64,000 nucleotides of DNA, taken from contig CAJZBQ010000013.1 in the NCBI GenBank assembly GCA_914767885.1, positions 434,001 to 498,000 on the forward strand, in the 5' to 3' direction. Of the stretch, positions 1 through 11,519 are shown piece after piece. Origin of the DNA: Blepharisma stoltei. Lineage: Eukaryota > Ciliophora > Heterotrichea > Heterotrichida > Blepharismidae. Numbering within the stretch: the stretch's first letter is position 1; every line of letters starts with the position of its first letter. Position numbers and translations under genes: made by a program. The notes beneath the pieces are model-generated. The model saw only the letters and a program-made list of their open reading frames with translations. It did not search any database and was not told the origin of the DNA.

Positions 1-207
1 GCGCAGCTCAAGAAAAGATATTTTTGATAATAAGTCAGAGATCTTTTTATTCTCTTCATTTATCGCAGATTGTTCTTGCTTTATTTTCTTGTTAAGTTTA
101 TTTATCGCATACATTAAATAACATGGCAAATCAGTGTTTTTCTTTACTCTTAAGTGTGTGCCCGTGTGAATTTTGGGAACTTGAGGAAGAAGAAAAGCAC
201 TTGACAT
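1..207 (-). CDS. Partial coiled-coil hypothetical protein (5' part only)
   Basis: An open minus-strand frame starts at an ATG at 205-207 and runs off the left edge of the window, giving 69 codons. The N-terminus is followed by a Lys/Glu/Gln-rich stretch (KLNKKIKQEQSAINEENKK) that looks like the start of a coiled coil. An in-frame TAG lies 24 nt upstream of the ATG, which supports this start. The downstream part is outside the window, so no family can be assigned. It is divergent from nothing nearby; the next gene is on the same strand. Confidence 0.5.
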   Translation of the reverse strand, partial: MSSAFLLPQVPKIHTGTHLRVKKNTDLPCYLMYAINKLNKKIKQEQSAINEENKKISDLLSKISFLELR

Positions 208-586
208 ATGTATCCGTCAAGGTTTTGGCTAATTGAGTGGAGCAGCAATTCAAAGAGAGCTAGATAAAGTTCCCCATCATGGTTAGATTTTTTCTTGTTA
301 GAGGTTAGAACAAAGCTCAGCGCTGCCTATGGTACAAAGAAACCAATGAACAATTCCACAGCACTATATGAGCATTAATTTTGGATTTCGATATTTTAAC
401 TTGATTAGTCAGCCAATTTTTTTTCTCATTTTTAGGATAGCAATATGTTTGCATGTTGATCTATCCAACTCTAATCTATAGTGTTATGTAAACCCATAGC
501 TAGACAGGTAATACACGAGTAGGATCCCAGGTTTTCGGCGAAACAAGCTGGAGATAACCGCTCAGGGAGCTTTTTAATAATTTTAA
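208..586. other. Intergenic, no gene seen
   Basis: No convincing coding frame. The stretch around 480-575 is richer in G+C than the usual intergenic DNA here, so it may be part of a repeat, but I found no flanking duplication. Confidence 0.4.
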
Positions 587-955
587 TTAACGAATAACGA
601 GTTTATTTATTGCTGATTTTACTTTGGCGATTTTCACTGTAAATGGCATGCTTACATTGCTCTGGATGAATTTTCCTTGGCAATTGTCACAAAGCCGGGA
701 CATGGATTTTGTCTGGCTGTTATAAGTTTTTTGCATAGAGCATTTATGACAAACCGCTTTATAGCAGAATGTGCAACATTTCTTTCTGTTAGGACCCAAT
801 AAGCTAAAGAGACATCCGCAAATGCTGCATAATTTATCATTTAGATATAGTAGCTTGTCTTCTTCATGCTCTTGCTCAGTCAGGATTAATGACCTGCTTC
901 TAGTTCTTAAATGTTGGATTTTTAGTGATTTTACATCAGAAAAACTTCTATCCAT
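587..955 (-). CDS. Small FYVE-like zinc-finger protein
   Basis: This is a 122-aa protein. Residues about 43-93 hold paired cysteine motifs in the FYVE/rabphilin spacing: CSIC, then CCTFC, CHKC and finally CDNC, eight potential zinc ligands. The basic R(R/K)HHCR-type signature of PI3P-binding FYVE domains is not intact (RKKCCTFCYKAVC is present), so lipid binding is doubtful. The N-terminal 40 residues are Arg/Ser-rich and the C-terminus is basic. No other domain is seen. The frame is uninterrupted and has an ATG start. Confidence 0.7.
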   Translation of the reverse strand: MDRSFSDVKSLKIQHLRTRSRSLILTEQEHEEDKLLYLNDKLCSICGCLFSLLGPNRKKCCTFCYKAVCHKCSMQKTYNSQTKSMSRLCDNCQGKFIQSNVSMPFTVKIAKVKSAINKLVIR

Positions 956-1356
956 GTATTTTATGCTTTTATATGATAAATATATATATGAAGATATGCA
1001 TCATTATCTATTTATTTAGATACTAATAAGCTATCTTGTGATTAGTGTTCTGGGAGTCCATTTTAATAATAATATTAAATTATTTTAAAATTCTTTTTCT
1101 TAATGGGAATTTTATATGAAAGCTTTTCTCACTGTTTTGGATTTATTTTTCGATTAAAATTTCAGTATATTGCATATAAAGCGTCTCCGTTCCATTAAAA
1201 CATCTTAAATAAAATAAAAAAATCTGGAAAATTGCTTCTGCTAAAAATACTCCAATATGTTCTTATTGAAAAACTCTCATATTCAAAATAATAAGTCTAT
1301 TCAATTCTAAAGTTTCAATTATTAACCTCATAAGACCTTTTGCAATTAAAAAATAA
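956..1356. promoter_or_regulatory. AT-rich region between divergent genes
   Basis: About 400 bp of very AT-rich DNA separates the divergent starts at 955 (minus) and 1357 (plus). It must hold both 5' regions, but no specific element is recognised. Confidence 0.3.
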
Positions 1357-3284
1357 ATGTCAAGTTTACCTATAAGATCGCTTTGGACACTTTATCTTGT
1401 CTCTAAACAACTTATGCTTACACATGGTGATTTAATTGATTCCATCGATCAAGTTCTGAATGAATGCAGCTCAGTTATAAGCTTTGAAAGCGAATATGAA
1501 AATATCCAACAAATTGCCCATAAGCAGTTTTTAGCACAAACAAAATTGCAAAGTCCAGGAGCAAATAAATCAAAGATTGGGACTTTTGATTGTAAAATAT
1601 TGCGATATATAGCAAAAGTTTTCCAGATTTTATTCCCTCCTAAGAAATCTCTGAGAAGAGGACTAGCTTTTTTATTATTAATTTTACTATTGAACTATCT
1701 ATTCGATGACAGAAACTTTATAATCGTTGGAGTTGTGAGCATTTTGACCTTGATTTTTATAAAAATATTTTTCACTTATGATAAGCCGACACAGAATCAA
1801 GAGCTAATGGAAAACTTTTCGTTTATTGAGAATGGATCATTTGTAGAATGCAGTCAAATCTCTCTGAACCCTGGAGATATCATTTTAGTAGGATATAAAG
1901 CTTATATCTTTAAAAAATTGAGTTTGTCAAGCACCAAACATAAAAAACTGAAACCCCACAATAAAGAGACAGCTCAGCTGAGGATTATAATTTTCAAAAG
2001 AACAAGTTAGTTAGTTAGTTTTAAATGGCCATACGTAGGCGAATCAGTGGATCACAGCACCTCAGCTCGAAAGACAACTTCAGGTCGGGTTCTGATTCGA
2101 CCACACTCCCAGGCCCGACGCCATCTTGATTTCTGGTCTGAGCCACCTGTCCAGAGGATCAGCTCCTTTGGACAGAACCACTGACCCGACGGTCCAGATG
2201 AGGGAAATCCATGTGGTAGGCAAAACCTGTCTAGCCCATCTGGCAGGGACAGAAAAACCTTCGGGAGAGAAATAAAACTTCCTTTTCGGCATGGCTTCCC
2301 CACCTCTGAAGGCCTACTTAAGACAGGGAACGAGGCCCTATATTTCAGTTTCATCAGAAATGGGCCCTACCAGTCCATATGAGGTGGCCTCGGAGTCCTA
2401 TTTCCGTCAACGTCACCATTTTATTTCTCAAAAGAACAAGGAATTGTTTTAACTCTGAAAATAAAATACACTTATCTGAGAACTTCGCAGAAGACCTAAT
2501 AAAAGCTGAAATGGAATTTGAGTCGTCCTTTAGCTTAGAAACTTTTTCTCTGCTAATTCAGCTCTATGCATATGCAGTAAAATTTTATGAAAATATAAAA
2601 GAATCCAAAAGAAAGTTCTTTAAGCACCGCCTACAATCTTTATTGTCAAAAATAGACTTGACGAAGCTCTCTCAATTCCATTTTCAGTATTTAGAAGATG
2701 AAAACCAAAAACAGCACAGATCACATGCAAAACAAAGAAAATTAAAGCAGGAAAATCATCCATTTGACGACATTTGTGTTAATTATGGATCTTCTAATCA
2801 CGGAGCTATAGTAATTCATGAAATTAAAGCGGAAGAAGCAATTGCAAGACATCACAAAAACAATAAATCAATTTGCAGTAGAGTTCAAGAAAACATGAAA
2901 AATCAATCTGAAGACTTAAGCATGAGAATTGGCAAAAGAAAGCGGACTTTATTGAACCAATCGTTTAGCCTCAATATGTCTAATATATCAGACAGATCAG
3001 ATCTAGAAGATTTTGAGGTGAAATTCGAGCTTTATCAAATAGAACTTGAAAAAATGATGGATCAGTTCGTTGATAAAGCTATAAATAAAGCTCTAGAAAT
3101 TAAGACCAAATATAAAGAAGTATTGAAAAACCTAGAGAGCATTGAAAATGTGCTAATTCAAACTAAAAGACGTGTAGAGACAGAAAGGGCAATGCAGCAA
3201 GAAATTGATGAAGTGAATAAGAAAATTGATGAGGAAAAAAAGCAAGCAATTTTGGAGCTCAGACAAAAATTCAAATTAATATAA
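1357..3284 (+). CDS. Two-TM coiled-coil protein of unknown family, split by a retroposon-like insertion
   Basis: The gene is readable only after removal of a 434-bp insertion at about 2007-2440. Codons before it end ..FKRT and codons after it begin RNCFNSENK, and the joined frame gives 497 aa. Two adjacent hydrophobic helices sit at about residues 103-145 (LAFLLLILLLNYLF and FIIVGVVSILTLIFIKIFF). The C-terminal ~90 residues are a charged coiled coil ending ..ILELRQKFKLI. I recognise no family. The topology suggests a reticulon-like hairpin or endomembrane tether, but that is only a guess from the helix pair. Confidence 0.75.
2007..2440 (-). mobile_element. Retroposon-like insertion with 13-bp target-site duplication
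   Basis: The repeat TCAAAAGAACAAG occurs at 1994-2006 and again at 2428-2440. A (TTAG)3 tract directly follows the left copy, so the element lies in minus orientation with its simple-repeat tail at the left. The body is much richer in G+C than its surroundings. Part of it (about 2210-2290) is homologous, in inverted orientation, to about 4350-4440. Removing 434 bp restores the host frame exactly. A TA six bases upstream of each repeat copy would also allow TA-to-TA excision of the same length. Confidence 0.85.
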
Positions 3285-3446
3285 AATAGATATATATAAA
3301 TACCATAATTACGAATTCTCTAAAATCAGGCGTAGCATTAATCGAATTCTTTTTAACTATCGCCATAATTTTTGTAAAATCTTATGGCCTAGACTTAACA
3401 GAATTTCTTAAGAAATTAAAAAAATAGTTAAACCTGCAAAGGTAAT

Positions 3447-4905
3447 ATGGACTCTAATGAAAACAATAACTCCGTTTTACAGGAAACACAGCAATTTTCT
3501 CCTGTACGCTTAAGCTTTGTTGATGAAAAAGAAGCTAAAGAAATATCGATAACAAGGAGAAAAAGCTCAGTTGCTAGTTTGACCAGCTATCTGTCAGACA
3601 ATAGCTCTCAAAACAGCCCAGTTTCAAAATCTAGAACAAGCCTAACTGCGCAGCCTGTAAGGCTCATCACTAACTCAAATAATAATATTGGCCTAGATAA
3701 ATCTAGATTTATTTCCCAAGTGGACGAGCACTTTATATGCAAACTCTGCTCTTATGTTGTAAGGGACCCAGTCGAATGTGACTGCTGTGAAAATTTAATA
3801 TGCCAGGACTGCTGGTTTAACTTTGGCCACTGCCCTCATGGCTGCTCAGAATTTGCAACAAAAAAGCTTGCCAAATATGCGGCAAGCGTATACTCAAATT
3901 TTACATTAAAATGTAAAAACCACATCCTTGGCTGCCCTTACTCAGGACCCATCTCTAAAATTCTTTCGCATGAAGAAGACTGCTTATACGTATTTATAAA
4001 GTGCCAAAACCCTCTCTGTGAAAAGCAGCTTCTCAAGGCTGAAAAATACGAAGATCCTGATTCCTTGCTGATTTGCAAAAATAAAATGGTAACGTTGACA
4101 GAAGATATGAAAATTTCCCATAGATGGCGCTGTTTGCCCTTGATTTGCCCACTGGGGAAATTTTTTGGTTTGACTAGTCCGATATGGTTTGGTCAAACCA
4201 AAAAGTTTTTCTCATGGGCAAATCAAGGGCAAACAGCGCCATCTATGGGAAATTTCTATAGACTATGAGACAAACTCTTTATGGAGCAGGTAGGATCAGT
4301 CCCGATGAAGCTAAAATTAATGCGTCTGTCCCTCTTTGAAGTAGGCATTTGGTTTTGGAAGTTTTTATTTTTCTCCCGAAGGTTTTCATGTCCATACCAG
4401 ATGGGCTAGACAGGCTTTCCCACACATTTATCTTAGCTTATTGGACTAGCGGGGCATCCACAAGAGTTGGTTCTAACCTAGGGCTAATCCTTAAGCTAAT
4501 TGGATTTATGCCAGATAGGAAGGCTAGTAGTCTATCCGTTTATGGCCTTATAATTTTAACTTAACTTTGCTAGTTTGCTGTGATACATGCAGGCATATTG
4601 TTGAGTTTTCTAATGAAAACTTTGAAGATCCAATAGACGTGCTGAAGAGCTTTGCTTATCATTTAGATGAAGCAAAAAAGATAATAGAAGCTGAAATCCA
4701 AGAAAAAATGAAAGAAAAAATACAGAAAATTGCAAAGGATAAGAAATTAATTACAGAAGCAAACTCTGAAAATGAAAGACTGCAGGAGAAGATACACAAG
4801 AGGATAAGCTTTTATCACTCTGGAAGATGGAACGTTAATAGCAGACTTTGGAGCTGCTGTGGGAATACCAATAAATATGCAAATGGGTGCCGAGAAATTG
4901 ATTAA
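3447..4905 (+). CDS. RING/TRAF-type zinc-finger protein, split by a composite insertion
   Basis: This gene encodes 325 aa after removal of a TA-bounded 481-bp segment; the join reads ..KNKMVVCCDTCRHIV... Residues about 97-137 form a RING-like motif (CKLCSYVV..CDCCENLICQDC..CPHGC). TRAF-type zinc-finger spacing follows (CKNH..GCPYSG...HEEDC...CQNPLCEKQLL). A coiled coil comes next, then a C-terminal H..G.W....W.CCG..GC pattern. TRAF/SIAH-like proteins are commonly ubiquitin ligases or scaffolds, which is the likely but unproven role. The N-terminal 90 residues are Ser-rich. Confidence 0.8.
4092..4572. mobile_element. Composite TA-bounded insertion (hairpin plus retroposon fragment)
   Basis: It is bounded by TA at 4090-4091 and 4571-4572. 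Excision of 481 bp joins frame 0 to the downstream frame. The left part is a ~155-bp hairpin and the right part (about 4340-4570) matches the retroposon at 2007-2440 in the opposite orientation, including a TATGGCC..TTTTAAC 3' end. Confidence 0.75.
4105..4262. repeat. Near-perfect hairpin element
   Basis: The arms 4109-4160 and about 4208-4257 are inverted copies (ATTTCCCATAGATGGCGCTG and its complement, extending through TTTGCCCTTGATTTGCCC). The outer end CTATAGAAATTTCC resembles the terminal repeat of the 58701-58877 element, so both belong to one hairpin family. Confidence 0.75.
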
Positions 4906-4929
4906 TGATTAAATTTAATCTATACAAAA

Positions 4930-6087
4930 TTACTCCTTAACGATTTTCATCATATTTTGGATTTTGGTCAGTCGCCTTTGGATTTCATCAGAATCATAGG
5001 AGGTGTTATGGATATGCTTTTCAGACTTGTTGGGGGAAATGGAGGATTGGAAGGATTTTCTTGAGTCTTCGGAGGTTCTTAGCTTTGAAAAAGAGTCAGC
5101 ACTTTTTCTCATTGATTCTGGCTTAACTGAAGTTGATCTTTTCATAGGCTTTGGAGGAGGCTCACATCTATACCTATCAAATAAAGCTCTTAACTCTGAC
5201 TCAAGCTGAAGAATTCGTGATTTATCCTTTTTTGAGACTAATTTAAGCTCTTTTATTTCGCTTCTGTTCATTTCTATTTCCTCGTTAAGTCTTTCAATTA
5301 GTTTTTTCTGCTCCTCAATTTCTTGTAGCAACGACTTTGTGCTTCCCCATTTATTTTTTTCTCTCTCAGCCTCTTCAAGCTGCTCGATGATCATATCCAT
5401 ATGTCCTCTAATCTTATCAAGCTCGTGCACCATCCCATCATTTTCCTTTTGCAAGGTTTTGTTTTCTTTTAAACTCTCTGCCTTAGCTTTTTCTAACTCT
5501 CTTATAATTTCTCCTTTTTCCTTATTTTCGTTTCCTAAAATTTCTAATTCAGCTCTCAATTCTTCTATTTGTGCTTTTAAAAAGCTGTTTTCTTTAAGAG
5601 TCTTCGAAATTTCCATTTGATGTGGTTCCATTGATGTTTTCAAAATGTCAACCTCTTTCTTTAACCTACTAATTGTTTTTTGTAGAGAGCTTGAGTCTAA
5701 AACAGTCTGAGTATTTAAAGGTAGAGGATAATGAACTTTATCGAACTCTCCAACATATGTGATGATAAAATACAGTTTTGATGATGAGTGGTAAGAAGAA
5801 GTGTTTCTCAGCTGATCTAGGTCTTCGTGATTTAAAATGTCAACTACTACTGCACTACTTGTGCCTTCTAAGCCTGAAATAAGCATTTTAGTAAAAATGC
5901 TAAACTTTTTGAAGTTCCCTGTTTTTAGTGTAAGCTCTTCTATAAAGGAAGGGGAGAATTCACCTATTCAAGATTTTTCAGATAGTTTTTCTTGGACTGA
6001 TATATTTAGCTGGGATGAGCTTAGCTTGATTTCTACTATAAGAAGCTTCGAATGGAAAAGCGCTTCAATTGTTTTTTCGTATTCCAT
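4930..6087 (-). CDS. CCDC61: CCDC61/VFL3 basal-body coiled-coil protein
   Basis: This is a 385-aa protein with one in-frame UGA. The N-terminal ~130 residues match the XRCC4-like head domain of CCDC61/VFL3: WIGEFSPSFIEELTLKTGNF aligns with the family WRGEF..FIE.LT.KTGNFK, and VGEFDKVHYPLPL matches the SVEFDRIHYPLPL motif. The UGA falls exactly on the conserved Trp of this block. A long coiled coil follows (residues ~145-290), then a Ser-rich basic tail. In algae and animals the protein positions centrioles and basal-body fibres; a basal-body role in a ciliate is inferred. The start is the first ATG, giving the complete head domain. Confidence 0.9.
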
Positions 6088-6330
6088 TTATAAATGAGAA
6101 AGCTTTGATTATTAAAGAACTAGTTTTAAGAATTGCAACTATTGCAATTAATAATAAAAATTAATTAAAATATAAATTAATAAAACATTTTTAGCCTAAA
6201 GAAAGATTAACCCGAGAAATTAATTGCAATCGAAAAATTGCAAAAATTGGCTTCCTTAGTCTTAAAGTATCAAAATTGTCTAAATGTTGTATCGTTTGCA
6301 TTCAAATCATGACTATTATAATTGGTAAAA

Positions 6331-6552
6331 ATGAAGGAGCTGATAACCTTAAGCCTTTTACTTGGACTCGCAAGCGCAGCAACAAATTCAACAAGCAGTA
6401 ATGATATCCCAATCAATCCAGCCGCACTTTCAGGTATTCTAATTGTCTTGATGCTATTGGTTTTCTTGTATGTTGGAATGAAAGCTCTGGCAGGTATTGA
6501 AGGACCAACTACATACTCGAATGTTCCACTAATGGTCGGCAAAGAAAAATAA
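6331..6552 (+). CDS. Small secretory-pathway membrane protein
   Basis: This is a 73-aa protein with a cleavable-looking signal peptide (residues 1-17, ..LLLGLASAA), a short NST-rich lumenal segment and one TM helix (residues ~31-53, LSGILIVLMLLVFLYVGMKAL). A short tail follows, GPTTYSNVPLMVGKEK. Signal peptide plus a single C-terminal helix is the layout of the Ac45/Voa1/BIG1 C-terminal region associated with V-ATPase, but the similarity is weak and I do not assign the name. The ATG at 6331 is used because the nine bases before it contain no ATG start. Confidence 0.65.
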   Translation: MKELITLSLLLGLASAATNSTSSNDIPINPAALSGILIVLMLLVFLYVGMKALAGIEGPTTYSNVPLMVGKEK

Positions 6553-6793
6553 GATCATTTTAATTATCAATATTTAGGCATATAAATCTTATAAAGAGGA
6601 CTTCAGGTCACATCTATATGAGTTTCAATCAAATTTTTCTTTTTAAGCCTTCTTTATGAAAAAGTTGAACATAAGTTCTTATATCTGATAAAGATAAGTC
6701 TTATAATTTTCTGCTGTCAAATTTTATTTCTTGGTTGAGAATAATTAAAATTTAATACTTGTAGCGTAGTCATAAACTCAACTTATTTATAAA

Positions 6794-7081
6794 ATGTCCT
6801 TTGATGGCCGACTTTCTTTTCTGAAGAAGCAAATTGACGACTTAAAAAATGAAATCCGTAAAGACTCTGTAAAAGAATTAGCATTATCACAAAGAAATGA
6901 GGTAGCAACTCAGAAAATTAAAGAAATTTCAAAAAAATCAGTCCATGGCAATTGTATAAAAGATATGAATTTTAAAGGAAAGAAAAGATTAGGTGGATTT
7001 TCCTGCCAACTGTGCCAGTCATTACTTTCTGCAGGGCATTCTACAGGTAGCTGCAAACATCATCAAAAGCAAGTGAGATAA
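6794..7081 (+). CDS. Small zinc-binding hypothetical protein
   Basis: This is a 95-aa protein. Residues 1-50 are a basic coiled coil (LKKQIDDLKNEIRKDSVKEL). The C-terminal third contains CQLC, a Cys and paired His (SCKHHQKQ), a possible single zinc site. No family recognised. It is convergent with the long minus-strand gene at 7741-11490. Confidence 0.55.
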   Translation: MSFDGRLSFLKKQIDDLKNEIRKDSVKELALSQRNEVATQKIKEISKKSVHGNCIKDMNFKGKKRLGGFSCQLCQSLLSAGHSTGSCKHHQKQVR

Positions 7082-7095
7082 TATTAATAACTGAC

Positions 7096-7725
7096 AATAT
7101 ATACAATAAAAATGGCTGATGACGTGTGACCATCCTCCTGTGGAGGGTGTCTTATGCACATACAGATATTTTTTGAGCTGTCAAGGTTTAAGTCAGTTCG
7201 AAGAGAGAGGCCCCCAAACAATTTCTATTGAATATTTTGGCTCGAATTTAGTTTTTCACATCTATTTCCAAATTAATACTCAGGACCGATTTGGTGTAAA
7301 TAGAGGCAGATAATTCACTTCCCTAGGCTGTTTGGTGGTTTTGCCCCTAATATAAGGGATCGAATTTTTTCTTTGGAGCTAATCCATAGAACGAGGGAAG
7401 GCAAGGTTTAACAAAATTAAGGGTGCAAGCCTCTCCAGCTGAAAGAGCTCCGAAAGAGATTATTTTTTAATTTTCTTTACCAGACTTTTTAAAGTGTTGC
7501 TCTCTTCCGCAGGGCGATCTGGCTGTTACACAAGTTGGCTAATAGCAGCTGAAGCTTGAATGGCGTTGCCCAGCACATCCATATGGCCAGACCAAAGATA
7601 TTTCAACTCTGCCCTGAAAGTCTTGCTATAAGGATATGCCTCAGTGTATTGCTTGGATTGCTGTGAAACGCTGCAACTCAGAAGTAGGGACTCATATTAC
7701 TAGTCTAATTTAATCTATAACTGAC
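7096..7725. mobile_element. Probable retroposon-like insertion between convergent genes
   Basis: The 9-mer ATAACTGAC occurs at 7087-7095 and 7717-7725, and the DNA between is richer in G+C than the flanks. It occupies nearly all the space between two convergent genes. There is no coding frame to test, so this is less certain than the intragenic cases. Confidence 0.5.
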
Positions 7726-7740
7726 TGATACATAAATTTA

Positions 7741-10700
7741 TTAAATCCGTAATCTATCTGGGTTAGGAACAGGGCTAGAAAAATACGATGCATCTACTTT
7801 TTTCCCTGCAACTTCGTTAAAGTCATCAATATAGTCATGGATTGTTTTTGGGACTGGAAGCAAAACTCCTCTCTTTTTAGCACTTAAATCAGATTTTCCT
7901 GTTCTACAAGTAATAGGGGTGGTTGAATATGAAGAATAGCATGATCTTCACGAATAATCTGTCTTGCTTCCACTTTCTCGTTGCAGTGAAACAGTTATGT
8001 CAAGTTCTTTTTGCCTTTCTAAGTTGCTAATCCAAGCAACAAATGCATTTGCTAGCCTCCTAATAAAAGCTTTTTTAAAGAGATAGTCAACCTTCACGTA
8101 TTTATATATTCTTTCCCGCTCACTTTTATCGTGAATTCTATGGAAGCTTGAATAAATTAATTTATTGTTTGATTTTTCAATCGCTGATGCTAATAAATCA
8201 GTAAATTTGAAAAGTTTATACACTCTTTCTAAAGTTTTTGAGTATGAATAAATTTTTCTGAATGATTTTTTCTTGTTGTTTAAGGACCGGTTTTGAGATA
8301 TTTTTAAAAGTTTTGTGTAGAGAGCAATTGCAGCCTTAACATTTATTTTAGGTCTTGAGTTGTGTTTGTGTTTGATGGAAAATTTGTTATTCTTGATAGA
8401 CTCAAAAGAATCTTTTATAATTTTTTTACATTTTGGTTTTAATATTTCAGTAAGAATAGTCAAGCACGCTTTTGCACCATATTTATGTTTTTGTTTGTTA
8501 TGACGAGTTGACATTAAACTCTCTTCTTGAATGCATTTGAAGGACATATACTTTTGCTTAAATAATGCGAGCTCAAGCATAGTCTCAACTTTATTTGTGA
8601 AAGAAAAAACAAACTTGTTATCAATAGCTTTATATCTTTTCACTTCATGTCCTTTATGAGAATTCTTGAATGTTAGCTTTGTGTAGTTGTTATCTTTAGA
8701 GTGAAATTCACTTCTTATACCCAGTAAAATGCTGAAAATGTAAGAATTTATAGAAGAAATTTTTTCTTGGATAATTTTGGTCATTAAAGTCAATTTTTGT
8801 GTATATTTTTTTCTTTTTAGTGAATATAAGATAATACTATTGAAAGAATTCTGAAGCTTAGCCCTTTTGATAGCTTTGTGAGATGCTAATGCCAATACAT
8901 TTGCAGATCTCTTTTTAAATAGCTCTTTTTCATCATAGTAAGGATCATCCTTCAAAAGTATTGCAGTTACAAAATCTTTTTCTGACATTGGCTCTTCAGA
9001 GTCTAATGATACAATGCTAAGCGATTTATAAGAATAAGGAACTTTTTGATTTCTGATTTTTTGGGCTTCCAAAGCATTTAGAATAAGTGTCTCGAATAAA
9101 CAATTGATTAAATAATTAACATGGCTTTTCTTATTGTCTGTAAAGTCTTTCAATATACTAAATGTCAATCTTTGAGTGCAAATGCGATGACAGGATAAAA
9201 TGGCTTTAATAAAATCATCAATTTGTTTATTTTTTCATGCTATTTCACTTTTTATTTCAATAGAGCTTTGATGTTGAAGACTAAAATAACTGTGGTTTAA
9301 GTACGAGTAAGAATCATCATCTGTATGATTATTTATGGAAAGTATTTGCTGTCCAGCACTTTCTGTAACTGACGACGATACGTCTGTTTTAAAGCTTTCA
9401 ATCGAATCTTTTGGATGTAGCTCTTTTGATGGTGTAAAGGACTTTGGTTTCAAAGAATTAAGATGGGAGATTTCTTTTTTATTAAGCCTCTCTTTTTCTT
9501 CATTATTTATGCTAATTTCACAGCAATTAATTGGGCCAGTGATCCTTATAATTGGCACTTTACTATTCAAAATATTAGATCCTCCATTAATTTCATTTTG
9601 ACTGGCTGCTTCTATTCTTTTAGGCTTTTCCAATATAATATTGTCCAAGTTTTTGTCTCTAAAAGCTAAAGGTAACACCTCGAATTTATTACCTTCATTA
9701 TCTTTACACAATTGGCTATTTTTTTTAGAAATTTGATTTTGAGCAGTCAAATCTATCATAGAATCGCCCAGTCAGCTTTCTTCTCCACTTGGTGTGAAAT
9801 TTTCCACTTCATTAAAATTAGCCGGCTTAATTGGGCTTTCATCAATAGATTCAATCTTTTGTCTTTCCTGAGCTTGGCTTCTTAACTTTCGCTTTTCTCT
9901 ATTTCTTTCCGAAAAGCTTCCAGCTTTCTTTGGAATATCAAGCATTATGATTTCTTCATTTTTCGTATCTGAGCTGTTCTTTTCAATCTTATCAAATTCT
10001 AACTGCAGGCTATCTTTCCCAATACTTTCCGCTTGAGCCTGATTTCTCAATTTTGCTTTATTTTTGACAGGACTTAAAACTCTTACATAGTCTGTTCAGA
10101 AAACAAATTCTTTCTTTGGAGACTCGTCTGCTTCTTTTTCATTTATTTCACATGCTGATTTATCTAGTAAATCTTCAACTTCATTGATAGAAGTTTCTCC
10201 AAAAAGATTAAAGCTGCTTTCATCACACATAAGTCTGCTAGATTCGTTTTCTGGATTGAAAGACAGAATTGTTTTGCTTAAATCCTCATCACTTTTGGCT
10301 AAGCCAAATATTGAGATACTGGTTAGCTGAGAAAAAGAAAGCTTAGTAATAGAGCTTTCTATTGAAGATCCTCCGAAATCAGATACTTGCTTATTTTGAG
10401 TATTTTGCATCTGGCTTGTTTTAAATGATGGAGTTATTACTCCAATTGTTTCATCTATATTTTCTTCTTTTGCTGGATTCCCAGAACGAAGCTTTTTATG
10501 CATTGGAGGCTTTTTGCTAGAAACTGTTGGGACTTTTTCAGCCATTTCTATAAGTCCATCTTCATATGTGCCTATAATTATTTTAAAAGGCTTTTCAAAA
10601 GCAAAATAAAAGATTGTCTGCTCTAGCCCAGCAAGGATTTTTCTTGCAGTATAAAGGCTTCATTTTTCACTAGGAGTATGCTGCAAAATAGATGAAGCTG

Positions 10701-11490
10701 ACATATTTCTAGTATGAGTTTTTTCTTTCTTTCATATCTTAAAAGGAGATTTGCAGTTTTTTATTTCAGATTTTTTGATTAATCGTGATAAGAAATTTTT
10801 AGATCTTGCATGAGACTTTCCACCTATTAAAAATCTCCCAAAATGCTTTCCAAGGCCCCTTTTGAATATTTTGATACAGTTATTAAGACTTGCAAGAGAT
10901 TTATATTCATTAATCATCATTTTATTTCTCCAATACAAAAAAGTCTTCTCTTTTACTAGTTTCTCATTTTTATTTTTTAAAGCTTCAGCTATTTCTTTTG
11001 TTCTTTTTTTACTATAATCTGTACATCTAACAATAGTATCCGTTTCATTATCTTTTTTTAAAGGCAAATCAATACTTTTACAATCATCAACCCGTGCCTC
11101 ATTTGCTATGAACTCAGGTGAGCTAAAAGTGCTTTTTATCGCATTTCTCGGTCCTTCAATTTGATGCAATTTTGATTCTCTTTTGAATTCTTTGAAAATG
11201 CATTTTATCATGTTAAATGCAAACTTCACCTTTTTGGATAAAGCTTTTTTAGCTATCAACGAAAATTTTAAAGTAAATACCAGCTCTCTCGGCTGAAAGT
11301 AGCCATCTCCACTGTCAGTTAGCGCGTGCAATATTTCATTAGTGTGCTCTTCTCCAAAGCACTCATTCAAAATCATGATCAATTCAGAAATCAAGGTCTG
11401 TACACGCTGTTGTCCAATTAGCTGCTGCTGGCATACATCACTAATTAACGAGACTGCTTTTCTTATTTTGATTTCTTTTGACTTGTCCAT
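7741..11490 (-). CDS. Very large unrecognised protein read through six UGA codons
   Basis: A single uninterrupted reading frame of 1250 codons appears once UGA is Trp. Six UGAs lie in it (for example ..KIWKKEK.., ..SEKWSLY.., ..FVFWTDY.., ..EESWLGD.., ..DYSWRSC..), and TAA ends it at 7741. The N-terminal 250 residues contain a degenerate EF-hand-like loop (TDSGDGYFQPRE, about residue 65) within a helical region. The middle (about 320-750) is Ser/Asn/Glu-rich and probably disordered. The C-terminal ~480 residues are Lys/Tyr-rich and helical. No insertion interrupts it, which is unusual here for so long a gene. The family is unknown to me. Confidence 0.8.
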
Positions 11491-11519
11491 TTTATTAAGT
11501 TTATTTGAATATTAGTAAA

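Noticed and set aside
6322-6330. Alternative start of the small membrane protein at 6322
   Set aside because: The codon is TTG; the ATG at 6331 gives a standard signal peptide.
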